Shown here in pieces: positions 34,801 through 47,659 of a stretch of DNA of 64,000 bases. The stretch comes from an uncultured bacterium (GTDB taxonomy: Bacteria > Patescibacteriota > Gracilibacteria > Absconditabacterales > Absconditicoccaceae). Location of the stretch: contig CAMVNG010000004.1 of the NCBI GenBank assembly GCA_947168815.1, positions 1-64,000 on the forward strand, written 5' to 3'. The first letter of the stretch is position 1. Each line of letters opens with the position of its first letter. The position numbers were made by a program, and so were the translations under genes. Below the pieces are notes generated by a model, which had not been told where the DNA came from, searched no databases, and worked only from the letters and a program-made list of their open reading frames with translations.

Positions 34801-37800
34801 CCTATACCTTAACCTTTGATTCTCAAGGCGGTAGCGAAGTAACAAGCCAGACAGTTGTAGAAGGACAAACTCGAAGCAGACCAGCTCAAAATCCAACAAA
34901 AACTAACTGGACGTTTGATAATTGGTATACTTCGACATGATATACAGCACCTTTTGATTTTTCAGCTCCAGCATATGCAAATACAACAGCATATGCAAAA
35001 TGGAATGATGGTAAAGCTCCATCAAATGTAAGTGTTACAACTACAAGCAATGAAAAAGCTACAAGTCAAACAGCTACCTTGAGCTGTACAGATGAAATCT
35101 GAGTAACAAAATATTATTGGTGAACGAGTAGTTCTCCAAATGATAGTGCATATACACCAGTGACAAGCACAACAAATTTTTCTACAACACAACCAGTGAG
35201 TTCAGCGTGAACATACTACTTACTATGTAAAGATGCTGCATGAAATACTGGTGCTAGTGTAAGTAAAGCATATTATACATATAGCGTGCAAAATATGCTA
35301 GATAAAGTAGCATGAACACAGTGAACCCATAATACAACAAACTATGAAACAAATGGAAACTCAATGTGAACATATATAATTCCAAGTGGGACTACAATCA
35401 CATTGAATAGCGCATCATTATATTGAGATCCAATAAGTAGTCATGATACCTATGCATGATACACTACATCAAATAGTGGTACACCAACAACTTCTAATCC
35501 AACAATAACTTTGAATACAACATATTATAGATGGTATAATAGAGATTCTCATACCCTTACATTGAATAAATGAACATGAATTTCTTCTGTAAGTGGTGCA
35601 TGAACAATTAAACACTGAGCTACTGCAAATATTGATGCAACAGTTACAAATGGATATACATGGGTAAATTGGACAAAAACATCATGAGATACACCAGCAA
35701 GTGCTACTAATAAAGCAACGACAGTAGTAATTACTCAAGATACGGTATTAACTGCAAATGCTAGTGATCAAACAGCTCCTGTATGTACTATTACTGCTCA
35801 GCCAACAAGAACATCAATGTCATTAGTAGCTGGATATAATCAATGAACAGTTACTTTTACATGTACAGACTCAGTAGGAGTAGCAACTAGTAATTTATCA
35901 GCAAGTAATATTACCTATAATAGTGATATTGTAACATTAAGTAACTTTACAGCATGATGAACAGCTACATCCAAAACATTCACATTTACTTATTCAGCTT
36001 CAGCAGCAGGTTCTACTACATTTACTCTAAAGGCCTGAGCCGTATCAGATGCAGAATGAAATCCAAATGCAGTTACAAGTGCGACTAATACTGTAACGGT
36101 AGATACTACAGCTCCTACAATTACTATTACAGAGCCAAATGCATGAACATGGACTCAATCAAAGTCAGTGACTGCATCAGTAAATGATGGAACGTTAACT
36201 ATGAAAGAATCAACGAGTTCAACATGTAATTCTTCAGTTGAAGGTTTTGTAAGTTATGCAGATAAGAATTATATTTCAGAATCAGATAACTGAAAATACA
36301 TCTGTTATAAAGCAGTAGATAATGTATGAAATACAAGTTATCTTTCTTCTGCTAAAGTAGAAAAAATCGATAGAACAGCACCTATATTAAGTGAAAAAAC
36401 AACATATAATACTTCATGGTATACATCTAATCAAACCTCTACATTTACCTATACTGATGCATGAGCAGGAATTAATGAATGATATAATACAGATGAATGT
36501 ACAATTTCTACCGAATGAACAGCTAGTACATGTCAAATCACTCCTAATATTTGTGATAAGGTAGGAAACTGTAATACAACAAAACAAACATCTAATTCAA
36601 TCAAATTAGATAAAACAGCTCCTACATTTAAAGAAAAAACAACATATAATACTTCATGGTATAATACACCACAACAATCTATATTTACGTATGAAGATAC
36701 TGTTTCATGAATAGATGGAACTACTACTACATCGTGTACAATTAATGAAGAATGAACGACAGCTACATGTACAGTAGCTAATACAAATATCTGTAATAAT
36801 GCATGATTATGTAATACTACAAATTTGACTTCAAATAGTATTAAATTAGATACAACAAAACCAACATGTAAAATCGAATGAAATCCATCTACTCCAACTA
36901 ATCAAAATGTTAATTTAAGAGTAGTTTACTTATCAGAAGTTAATCAGATAACAGATGGATATTCATGGGATAATGAAACATATTCTAATACTCAAATACG
37001 TAATGTAAGTGCTAATGGTACTTATACAGCATATGTAAAAGATGCTGCATGAAATACATGAAGTTGTAGTGTTACTGTTGATAAGATAGATAAAGTATTA
37101 CCAATAATTACTATCAATAATCCAACTACTACTCCAGCACAATCTAAAACAATTACAGCGAGTACAAATGAATGAACATTATATATGGCACAAACAAACA
37201 ACAACACCGATTGTAAAGTAGGTTCATCATTAGAATTCGGAGATTATGCATCTCTCACATTTGGTTTAGAAGCTAATAATGGAACATATGTATGTTATAA
37301 GGCAATAGATGCTGCATGAAACGTAAAATATGAACTTTCAGATCTAATAGCATGAATTGATACTACATGACCAATATTAGGATTTAGTGCTAATGTTTTA
37401 GCATGACCAGTTAAGAGTAATACAGTAACTGCTACATGGTGAGATGCTACAGTGAAGAAATGGATGTATTCAAATACTTCAACATGTTCTAATACAGAAT
37501 CTGATTATAACAAAACAGATTCTGATAGTATGAATCAGACTACACAAGCTAATAATGGAAAATATATCTGTTTATATGCTAAAGATTCAGCATGAAATGT
37601 AAGTAAATTAGCATCAGCAAATCCAATCAATATCGATATAACTGATCCTACATGTTCAATTTCATGAAATCCAGAAAATTATACAAATCAGAATGTTACT
37701 TTAACAGTAACAATGACAGATACAAATATTGATAATAATGGATATACATGGAATGATGGATTATATTCAGATAACAAAAATCTTACTGTAAGTTCTAACG

Positions 37801-40800
37801 GAACCTATACAGCACATGTAAGAGATTTAGCAGGAAATACATGAAGTTGTAGTGTTACTGTAACTAAAATCGATAAAACAAATCCCGTAGCAAGTATTGA
37901 TACAACAGCTACTCTTAAATCAGCTTCTCAGACTGCTACATTGTCTTGTACAGATTCAGTAGGAATAGCAAAATATTATCGATGAATAACATCCAATCCA
38001 GAAGATTCTGAATTTATAATATTAACAGAATCAACTACAGAATTTTCTACAACTAAGACAGTAAATGAAGCTGGAACATATTATCTCTTATGTAAAGATA
38101 CAGCATGAAATATAAGTAATTCAGCATCAAAGACATATCATAGTTATGAAGTTCATAATATGTTAAATGCAGTAGATAAAGCTGAATGAACATATAATAC
38201 AACCAATTATCCACAAAACAGTGTTGCAACTTATCTAGCACCAGCATGAACTACGATTACGTTCGCAAAGGTTTATTCTCTACCAACTTATTCAACAGGT
38301 GATCAATATGTATGATATACAACATCAGCGAGTTGAACTCCATCAAATGATGCTAATGTCTTATTAAATGATAATTCAACATATTATTTCTGGTTTAATA
38401 GAGTTAAACATGCTTTAACCTTACAGATGAGTACGGGTATAGAACATATTTATTATAAGATAAATAGTGGAAGTGAATATGTGGTATCAGAAACAACATC
38501 AGTACAAATGAAAGAATGATCTGATGCTTATGCTTATGCAACTGCATCTGCTGGATATCAATTAACATCAGCATTTGAAAATTATAATACAGATACTCCT
38601 AAAACATGGAATACTATTACAGCTCAGCAGGTATTTGCACCATTAGCAACAAAGAGAACAGATTTAAGTTATAGAATTAAATATCAAAATTCTGCATGAA
38701 CATCAATTTCATGAGATGTATTAGTTGAAAATCAAACTTTTGGAGATGAAGTAACAGTGTTACCATGAGAAATAGCATGATATATTACACCATTATCAAA
38801 AGATATTACAATAGCAGTAACAAATCCTGATGTAATATTTGTTTATACTCCAAAAGAAGATATCGTATATACTGTTACTTATAAAGATACTAATGGAAAT
38901 TCATTATTAACAACAAAAACGGTTAATACATGAGTAATGGATACAGAAGTAACAGAAAATGCACCAGAAATTGATTGATATACGGCACAAACAGGTACAC
39001 TCAGTATTACATTAAAAGCAACGAACAACCATATCGATTTTGTATACAATCCAAATAATAATATCACTTATACAGTAAAATATATGTCATGAGCGGTATC
39101 AATAACAGGGGATAAAGTTGTTGAAAATCAAACAATGGCGACAACAGTAAGTGAAGATGCTGAAGTAATTCCATGATATACAGTAATAACATGATCAAAA
39201 GAATTGAAATTAGCAGCAAATAATAATGTTATTACATTTGATTATACACCAAATGAATATGTAATAAGATTTGTTGATTGAAGTGGAAGTTATACACCAG
39301 TGATTCGTTCATGAGATTATTTGTCTGTTGTTAATCAGAATCCTCCAACATGGACAAAAGCATGATATACAATTCATTGGGATAAATCTATTCCAGAAAC
39401 AATGCCACTAAATGGAGAAACAATAACAGCTACATGGACGGCTAATACCTATACAACATATAAAGTAAAACATTGGAAACAGAATATAGAAGATGATGAA
39501 TATACAGAAATAATAGCAGATGAAGAACATCCAACATGAACAACAGCACAACAAACAGCTGCAGTTGCAAAGCCATATGTATGATTTACAGCCAAAGCAT
39601 TTAATCAGGAAACAATAGCATGAGATGAAAGTACAGTAGTAAATATCTACTATGATAGAATTAAATCAAATGTAAGTTATAACTATACAAATGATCCAGC
39701 AATAGAATGAGCTCCAGCATTACCAGCAACAGCTGAATATAAATATGGAGCAGAGGTAGACGTTGCAGTATTACCATCACTAGCCGGATACACCTTCTCT
39801 AATTCATGGAATGCAGAATGAATAGTAGTAAATGAATGAAAATTCGTAATGCCAGCAAATGAGGTAGAATTTACAGGAACATGGACAGCAAACAATTATA
39901 CAATAACCTTTAATGCAAATGGACATTGAACAGCTCCAGAAGCAATAACACAAGCTTATAAAACAACTGTTACAGTTCCAGCAGAACCAGAAGTTGCAGG
40001 ATATACATTTGGAGGATGGTATACAGAAGCAGAATGTGAGAATGAATATGAATTTACAACAATGCCATTAAACGGAAAGGTATTGTATGCAAAATGGACA
40101 GCAAATACGAATACAGTATATAAAGTAGAATATTATCAACAAAATATAGAAAATGATGAATATAGTTTTGTAGAAACATGAATCCAATATGGTACGAGTG
40201 ATACAAAATGAATAGCTATTGAAAAATCTTATGTTGGTTTCACATTTAGTTGAGAAAATGAAAATACAGTAACAAGTTGAAATATTGCATGAAATTGAAG
40301 CTTAGTACTAAAGATGTATTATGATAGAAATAGTTATGATGTAAGTTACAGTTATACAAATAATCAAACAATAGCTGATGCTCCATCACTACCATCTACA
40401 GTAAGTTATAAGTATGGAGCAGAGGTAGATGTAGCAGTATTACCATCATTAGTAGGATACACCTTCTCTAATTCATGGAATGCAGAATGAATAGTAGTAA
40501 ATGAATGAAAATTCATAATGCCAGCAAATGAGGTAGAATTTACAGGAACATGGACAGCAAATACGAATACAGCATATAAAATAGAACATTATAAAGAGAA
40601 ATTAGATTGAACATATGAAAAGGTAGAAACAGAAGAAAAAACAGGAAAAACAGATACTACAGCAACAGCAACTCCAAAAACAGATTATGAAGGATTTACA
40701 TATAATTGAGATGTAGAATGAACAAAAGTAAGTGGAAATATCGCATGAAATGGAAGTCTTGTCTTGAAGTTATTCTATACAAGAAATAGCTATGATGTAG

Positions 40801-43800
40801 AATATCAATTTGCAAATACACCTAACGGTCATTCAACATTACCAGCTACAGTAAGTCATAAATATTGAGCAACAGTTGATATAGCAGCAAATGCAACAGC
40901 ACCATGATATTCTTTTGCATGGAATAGAACAGAAAGCTTCGAAATGCCAGCTGAAGATGTAGTAATTACAGGAATATTTACAGCTAATACAACAACTCCA
41001 TATAAAGTAGAATATTATTATCAACAAGCTAATGGAGAATATCCAACAACAGCAACTAGTACAGATACTACAAGAAAATGAACAACGGATCAAACAGCTA
41101 GTGTTACAAATGAAGATAAAACTCCAACAGAAAGCTGATATGCTTTTGATGATGCAAATACTAACAATGTATTAGAATGAACAATAGCATGAAATGAAAG
41201 CTTAGTACTTAAAGTATATTTCAAAAAACAATTTACAGTAAGATATTTAACAGGAGAAAGATGAACATTCGAAATTCAAACAACAAATAATATAGATTAT
41301 GGTACATTTACACCAAATTTTGAATGAAGTACAGATAATCATGAAGATTGATATATGTTTGCAGGATGGGCCCCAAACAAAGCAGCTACTGTAACAGAAA
41401 GTGTTGATTATGTTGCACAATGGTATGAAGACTTTAATCATAATAATCAAAACGATGCTTATGAAGATAAATATACAGTAATTATTACTTATGTTTACTC
41501 TAGATGAGGAATAGCAGCTCAAACATATAGTGTATCTAATCAATTAAGTTGATTCACATATAATGTAGATTCTCCAGATATACCAAATTATCATGCAGAT
41601 AAAACAAATGTAAGTGGAACAATTACAGGGGATGTAAATGTAACTATAACCTATACACCAAACAACGATACCAATGGAAATGAAATAGCAGATGAAGATG
41701 AGACAAAACATAAAATAACAGTATATTATAATTACAGTAGATGAGGTATTGCTTCAGAAACTCAAAGCTGAGAATATTTAAGTTGAATTAATTATTCATT
41801 TACATCACCAGATATTGACTACTATACACCAAACACAATAGAAATTAGTGGAACAACAACATGAACAGTAAGTTTTACAGTAATCTATTCTCCATTACAT
41901 GATGTGAATAATAATAAAATAGCAGATGAACAAGAAACACCATTTACGGTTACATTCTTACCATGAGAACATGGAACGCTATGAGGAACAACAGAATATT
42001 CAGTGTTTTCATGATTAAAACTTTCAGATATTGAATGATATCAAACACCAACAACAACAGCAAATACACATTATGTATTTAGCTGATGGAGTCCTAGTTT
42101 AAATACTAATTCAAAAGTTTTATCTGATGTTACTTATACAGCGATTTGGTGAGAAGATAATAACAATGATGGACAAAACGATGAATTTGAAACAAAGTAT
42201 ACAGTAACTTATAGGGATTGAGTAGATGGATCAGTATTTGAAGAAGATATTCATACTAATATTCTATCATGAACAACTACTCCAACACATACTAATCCAA
42301 CAAGATTGAATTATGTCTTCTCAGGATGGACACCAAGTATAGCAGAAAAAGTAACCGCTAATGCTATTTATACAGCCACATGGAAAGTTGATTCTAATAA
42401 TAACTGAGTGGCAGATGAAGATGAGACTTATATATTAACAATTAATTATGTATACAGTAAATGATGAGAAGCAGCTGCTACACATTCAGAAAGTATATTA
42501 CAAGGAGCTCAATATTCTGTAGTATCTCCAAATATAGCAAATTATCAAACTACAGATACAACAGTTAGTTGAACAATGCCATGAGAACATACAACAATTA
42601 CTGTTATCTATACTCCTATAACAGATGTTAATCATAATGATATTGCCGATGAAGAAGAAGCTAAATATACACTTACTATCCAATATCAGGATACAAAATG
42701 AAATACAGTTTATGATGATTATACAGCACAATATGTATCATGAGCTAGTTATGAAAAAGCATCACAAACAAAAGAACATTATACAATTATTTCATGAGAA
42801 AATGTTTCATGAGTAATGCCTGCAGATAATCTTACATTAACAGTTATTTACAGTGCAAACTTAGATGCAAATGATAATGGAATCGCAGATCAGAATGAAA
42901 CACATTATACATTAACAATCCATTATGTTAATGCACAGAATGGAACATTATATCCAGATTATTCATGAAGTTATGTAGCTTGAGCAGAGTATATTATAGC
43001 TTCTAATACTTCAGATACAAATTATACAATAGAGAGTTGAAAAGAAATAGTTAACTGAATAATGCCTGTACAAAATACAGCTATTACAGTAACATATACA
43101 GCAAAAAATGATGCTAATGGAAATGGTGTAGCAGATGAAGATGAACCTCATCATACTTTAACAATCCATTATAAAAATAGTAAATGATCAACAGTATTCC
43201 CAGACCATACAGAAAGTGTTGTAGAATGAGCAAGTTATATAGTAAATTCACCAGAAAAAACACATTATACTATCGATAAGCCAATAGTATCATGAACAAT
43301 GGGTGAAGAAAATATTACAGTAACAGTGACTTATAACACAACAACAGCAGATACGAATAATAACTGAGTAGCAGATGAAGACGAAACAGCTCATCAATTA
43401 ACAATTAATTATAACTATTCTAGAGGAGGACAAGCTAGTGAAACAGTTACTGCAAATTATCTAAGTTGAATAAATTATAGTGTTATCTCTCCAATAATTG
43501 CTAATTATACAGCAAATATAGCAACAGTAGAATGAATAATGTGAGATGCAGATAAAACAATTAATGTTATTTATACACCAGATGTTGATAATAACAACAA
43601 TGGAATAGCAGATGCTTTAGATTCAAAATATACAGCAACTGTTCACTATGTATATTCTAGAGGTTGAGTTGCTCATGCAGATAAAACACAACAAGATATC
43701 CTAAGTGGATTGAATTATAGTATTACTTCACCAACAATTGCTCATTATACACCAAATAGACAAACAGTATCGTGAACAATAACAGGTGATAATGTAGAAG

Positions 43801-45050
43801 TAACGGTTACCTATACACCAGTAACTGATGTAAATGGAGATGGTTATGCAGATGAAGATGAAACAAAATACACAGTTATCTATACTGATTGAGTAGTGGA
43901 TGTTGTTGTATTTGCAGATAAGGTATTCTCAAATATCCTATCATGAACAATAACTCCTACGTATAATGGATCGTTGATAAGAACAGATTATTTATTCTCA
44001 TGATGGACACCAAGTGTTGCAACAAAGGTAATATGAAATGCTACTTATACTGCACAATGGAAAGAAGATATGAATAATAATGGAATTGATGATGATACAG
44101 AAGACAAATATACTATTACAATCAAAGATTGAGAAACAATTATTTCTACACAAGAAATAGTATCTTGAGCAAAGATTAATTTACCAGCTATACCAACAAA
44201 GGATGGATATGTCTTTGATGGTTGGGATTGATTACCAGATGATGGAAAAGCTACAAACGAGAATCTAACAATTACTGTAAAGTGGAAGAAGGTAGAAATA
44301 CTACCAGTAGATAACACACCAAGAGCATGAGGAGGTGGTGGAAGAATAATTTCAAATAATACAAGTTCTTCTAACACTACAACAAATGAACATGGATCAG
44401 CAGAAGAAAAGACATGAGCTGTAAATACCTGAGATGTAAAGAATACAGACGATAAAAACATATCAGATATTCTAAATACTCATACAGATTCAGAGAATAC
44501 TGGACAAACAAATACTACATCACCAGTTGATTCAAACATTGAATCAAATGAAGTTACAGATGCATATACATGGGCACATAATAATAGAATTACCACAATG
44601 CCTTCAATTGAAGAAGCAACGCCAGATGGATATGTTAAGAGGTGACATTTAGCAAAAATGCTAGTAAACTATTCAGTAAATGTTCTTTGAAAGAAGATTC
44701 CTGCAATACCAAAAGAATGTAAGAATTGGAGTGATGATAAAGATTTTGAATCTGATGAAATAAGAGATTATGCAGAAAAAGCATGTGCATTATGATTAAT
44801 GTGAGTAGATACAGAGAATCATAAATTTAATCCTAATCAGGAAGTAACAAGAGCACAATTGGGTACAACAATCTCAAGAATGCTTTATGGAGATAAATTT
44901 CAATGAGGATTCCCATATTATGAAAAACATCTTAAAATATTAAATCAAAAGAATATTATGAAGAATGTTGAAAATCCACAAGATAGAATTGAGCTAAGAA
45001 AATGGGTATGGATAATGTTAATGAGAGTAAAAGACTTAGAAAAAAACTAA
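31866..45050 (+). CDS. Giant DGR-diversified surface protein (~4394 aa): signal peptide, two FISUMP modules with VRs, InlB/Flg_new and MucBP-like repeats, D-x-N-x-N-G-x-ADEDE repeats, C-terminal SLH-like region
   Basis: MKKAMRFMSLLVLIVFLGSNFLTPISYAM signal; ITIMDRNLGAT...YQWGNNYGFP...GPCPEGWHVPSVGEWG modules; continuous frame with very many TGA (Gly); length 13185 nt divisible by 3; terminal TAA. Confidence 0.9.
33750..33950 (+). repeat. DGR variable repeat 1 (VR1) in FISUMP module 1
   Basis: LPFAGSRNYSTAGLKDQGSYGYYWSSSPYSAGSTHARLLDLSSSHVRASSYGKRATGLSVRCFRDSY; hand alignment to TR gives ~22 substitutions at TR adenines and 2 at non-adenines in the core. Confidence 0.95.
33934..33967 (+). repeat. 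8-bp inverted repeat just 3' of VR1
   Basis: GTTTCAGG (33934-33941) ... CCTGAAAC (33960-33967), perfect 8-bp stem, 18-nt spacer. Confidence 0.6.
34587..34786 (+). repeat. DGR variable repeat 2 (VR2) in FISUMP module 2
   Basis: LPFAGRRNYSTADLKFQGSSGLYWSSSPYSAGSNIARNLYLDSSYVNADDSRYRAYGLSVRCFKDSY; hand alignment to TR gives ~19 substitutions at TR adenines and 1 at a non-adenine. Confidence 0.95.
39749..39893 (+). repeat. Near-identical internal repeat copy A in giant gene
   Basis: GAGCAGAGGTAGACGTTGCAGTATTACCATCACTAGCCGG...ACATGGACAGCAAA; matches copy B at 40417. Confidence 0.85.
40417..40561 (+). repeat. Near-identical internal repeat copy B in giant gene
   Basis: Same 145-nt length as copy A, differing at only a few positions. 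Confidence 0.85.
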
Positions 45051-45077
45051 GATAAACAAAAAAGTAAACAAAAAGAT

Positions 45078-45112
45078 TTAGAGCCTGTCGTAGTTAAAAC
45101 AGGCTCTTTCGC
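45078..45112 (+). terminator. Intrinsic terminator of giant gene
   Basis: AGAGCCTGTCGTAGTTAAAACAGGCTCTTTC. Confidence 0.75.
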
Positions 45113-45136
45113 TTTAGAATTTTATTAGGCATAAAA

Positions 45137-46366
45137 ATGACGCAAATTGGTTTTAATGACAGGAAAAAGGAAATAAGAGTAAAAACAGAAGCAAAACTCT
45201 ATTTTGCTGATGATTGAAAAAAACATATAGATTTAAAATTTTTAAAGAAAAATAAAGAATTTTTCTCTTTTTTTGATAATATGCGAATTTCGAGGAAAAT
45301 AGATGATGAAATATCGTTAAAACAAGAATTGGATTACTATAAATACCTAATTGATAGTTATATAACAGAAAGTAAAAGAGTTGATTATAAAAAGAAAATT
45401 CTTTGTAAGAATGGGGTTATGATGATACCAATAGCTCTTTATTTGATTATAATGATACGTAGTAATCTAATAACTAATTTAGATAGTTTATGATACTATG
45501 TAAATCTAGATGCTAAAAATATGAAAAGTGATTTTATGAAAGGGCAGAACAGGCTTTTGAATTTATCTACACTTATATTTTCACAAATAGTATGTAGATG
45601 ATCATACGTGAAAGATTATGTATTTGATAAAATAATATATAAGAAATTAAAGGAGTTATTAAAAGATTTTACGAGCATAGATAATAAAAATTCTGATGTT
45701 TTGTTATTGAGAGATGTATTAACATGTGTAGATTTTGATGAAGAAGATAGAATTTTCCCACTAAGATTGTCAAAAGAAGAGATAGAAGAAATCAAAGGTG
45801 GTTTAAAAAGTAAAGAATATTATATACGAGAAGAGTCTCCCAACACGTTAGATTATATGTTGTTTAAACTATTGTTTTTAGAAGAATGTCCTATTATTGT
45901 AATAACAAAATGAGTATGAAATGTTGAGATAGATGTATGATATAATATTTTTATTACAGATGAAGATTGAGTGAAAGATTTGGTTAGAAAATGAGAATCT
46001 TTTATAACAATAAATCCATTTTCTCAATTTAAAGAAATGATGAGTAAATGATTTTTAGGAGATGTTTGAGATCATATTATTACTCTAAAAGAAAAAATTA
46101 AAAAGAATTTATGAGATTTAAGTGCACCGATAGAGAAGGTAGCAGAAGATATGGAAAACTTCAGAAAGACTGCTAAAAATGGAAGTCTCATTGTAGATAT
46201 ACATAACGAAGAATATCTTACAATGGTATGAAACTTTGCCTCTACAGATTTTGAAAGATATGAAGAATTAGATAATTATGTTTGAGATTATTGATTTATA
46301 ACAACGAAGAGAAACGGAAGCCGTCCAAAAACAATAGTATGAGAGAAACAGTATAAATATAAATAA
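45137..46366 (+). CDS. Hypothetical protein (409 aa)
   Basis: MTQIGFNDRKKEIRVKTEAKLYFADDGKKHIDLKFLKKNKEFFSFF...; frame closed with TGA=Gly; stop TAA. Confidence 0.75.
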
Positions 46367-46389
46367 TAAATATTCAGAAAAAATAAAAA

Positions 46390-46495
46390 AAGCCCTTCAA
46401 TCCTTGCGGATAAGGGACGACGCCTACCTCCAAGTAAATGGAGAGCTACCTTAAAGGCAACTATAGAATACAGCTCTTTTTAATGATTCAAGATA
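46390..46495. other. Structured non-coding region; candidate rolling-circle double-strand origin or small RNA
   Basis: Hairpins CCCTT...AAGGG, CTCCA-AGTAAA-TGGAG and AGAGCT...AGCTCTTTTT in a GC-richer patch next to a Rep-like gene. Confidence 0.4.
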
Positions 46496-46505
46496 ATTAT
46501 TTAAT

Positions 46506-46542
46506 GGGGTTATGTTGGGGTTTCTTAGGGGTGGCCTTGGGG
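46506..46542 (+). repeat. Four GGGG tracts with exact 11-bp period (iteron / G-quadruplex motif)
   Basis: GGGGTTATGTT GGGGTTTCTTA GGGGTGGCCTT GGGG; three 7-nt loops. Confidence 0.85.
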
Positions 46543-46568
46543 TTTTTATGAGATAATTTAGTTAAGAA

Positions 46569-47582
46569 TTATTTCTTTTTTGATTCATCTCATGATGCTC
46601 CCAAATTTTTCTTTACTTTCTTTTCAATATCTTTGATAGAATCTAGGTATTCAATCTCAACAGGAGAAAGTGTTTTAGCTTGATAAATACGATATTCTTT
46701 TTCTGCTTTTTCCATAGCTTCTTCATGTGATATTTTTCATGCATCTGGTAATACTCATTTTCAGTAAGCCTGAGTAAATTTATCTAATTCATTTACCCAA
46801 TCCTGCATCGTCATTTTTTCATGTTCTTGAGCTTTAATTTCTGCTAAATCAAAGAATGCCGATACCATACGATTTAAACGGAATAACTCATCTTTTGTAA
46901 GATAATTTTTTGCTATCTTTACATCAGCAAGAGTTGGCATTGCTCAAGCAAATGTAGTTAATCCCATAAAATCTTTATTAGAATCTGCACGTTCATAAAT
47001 TGTTTCAGCTGCAGTATGTTGATTTGTTGCATAATGAAGCTTGTTTTGAACAATCTTGAAAAATTGGATAGAAATCGGACTTTTAGGATCATAATCAATA
47101 CTCGTAGCATAAAGGTCTAATACCTGACGATAAAGAGCTTTTTCGCTACTGCGGATATCACGAATACGATCTAATAACTCTTTCCAATAATTTCATCATC
47201 AATTTCACTTTAACCTCTCATCATCTAAGGTAAATCATTTAATGATATACTCTTTCAATCTTGCTGTAGCCCATTGTCTAAATTGGATTCATTGTTTTGA
47301 ATTCACTCTATATCATACAGATATAATCATATCTAAGTTATAGAAATTAATGGGTTTTGTAGAAAAATCGGAATTTCCGATTTTCTTCAATGTGTCGCTT
47401 TCCAAAAGCTCTTTTTCTTCGTATATATTGAGAATATGTTCATTTATAGTTGAACGAGATTTTCAAAAAAGTTGAGCCATTTGATCTATCGACAGCCAAA
47501 CAGTTTCATTTTGAAGGCGAACCTCTATATTTAATTCTCAATTGGCTCATTCATATAGAATAATTTCTCCGTTTTTTTCCAT
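46569..47582 (-). CDS. RhuM-family (virulence RhuM-like) protein
   Basis: IILYEGANGELNIEVRLQNETVWLSIDQMAQLFGKSRSTINEHILNIYEEKEL...FYNLDMIISVGYRVNSKQGIQFRQWATARLKEYIIKGFTLDDERLK. Confidence 0.9.
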
Positions 47583-47659
47583 TGGTTCCTTGTAAAAAAC
47601 AACTAAAATTTATTCTGAATTGTTTACTATGTTTACAAATAATGATAGTAATAAATACC

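Noticed and set aside
40839-42731. Long minus-strand Cys/Ser/Ile-rich ORFs (40839-41093, 41247-41543, 42498-42731)
   Set aside because: Antisense of the giant gene; biased composition arises from complementing Thr/Asn/Glu/Gly(TGA)-rich codons.
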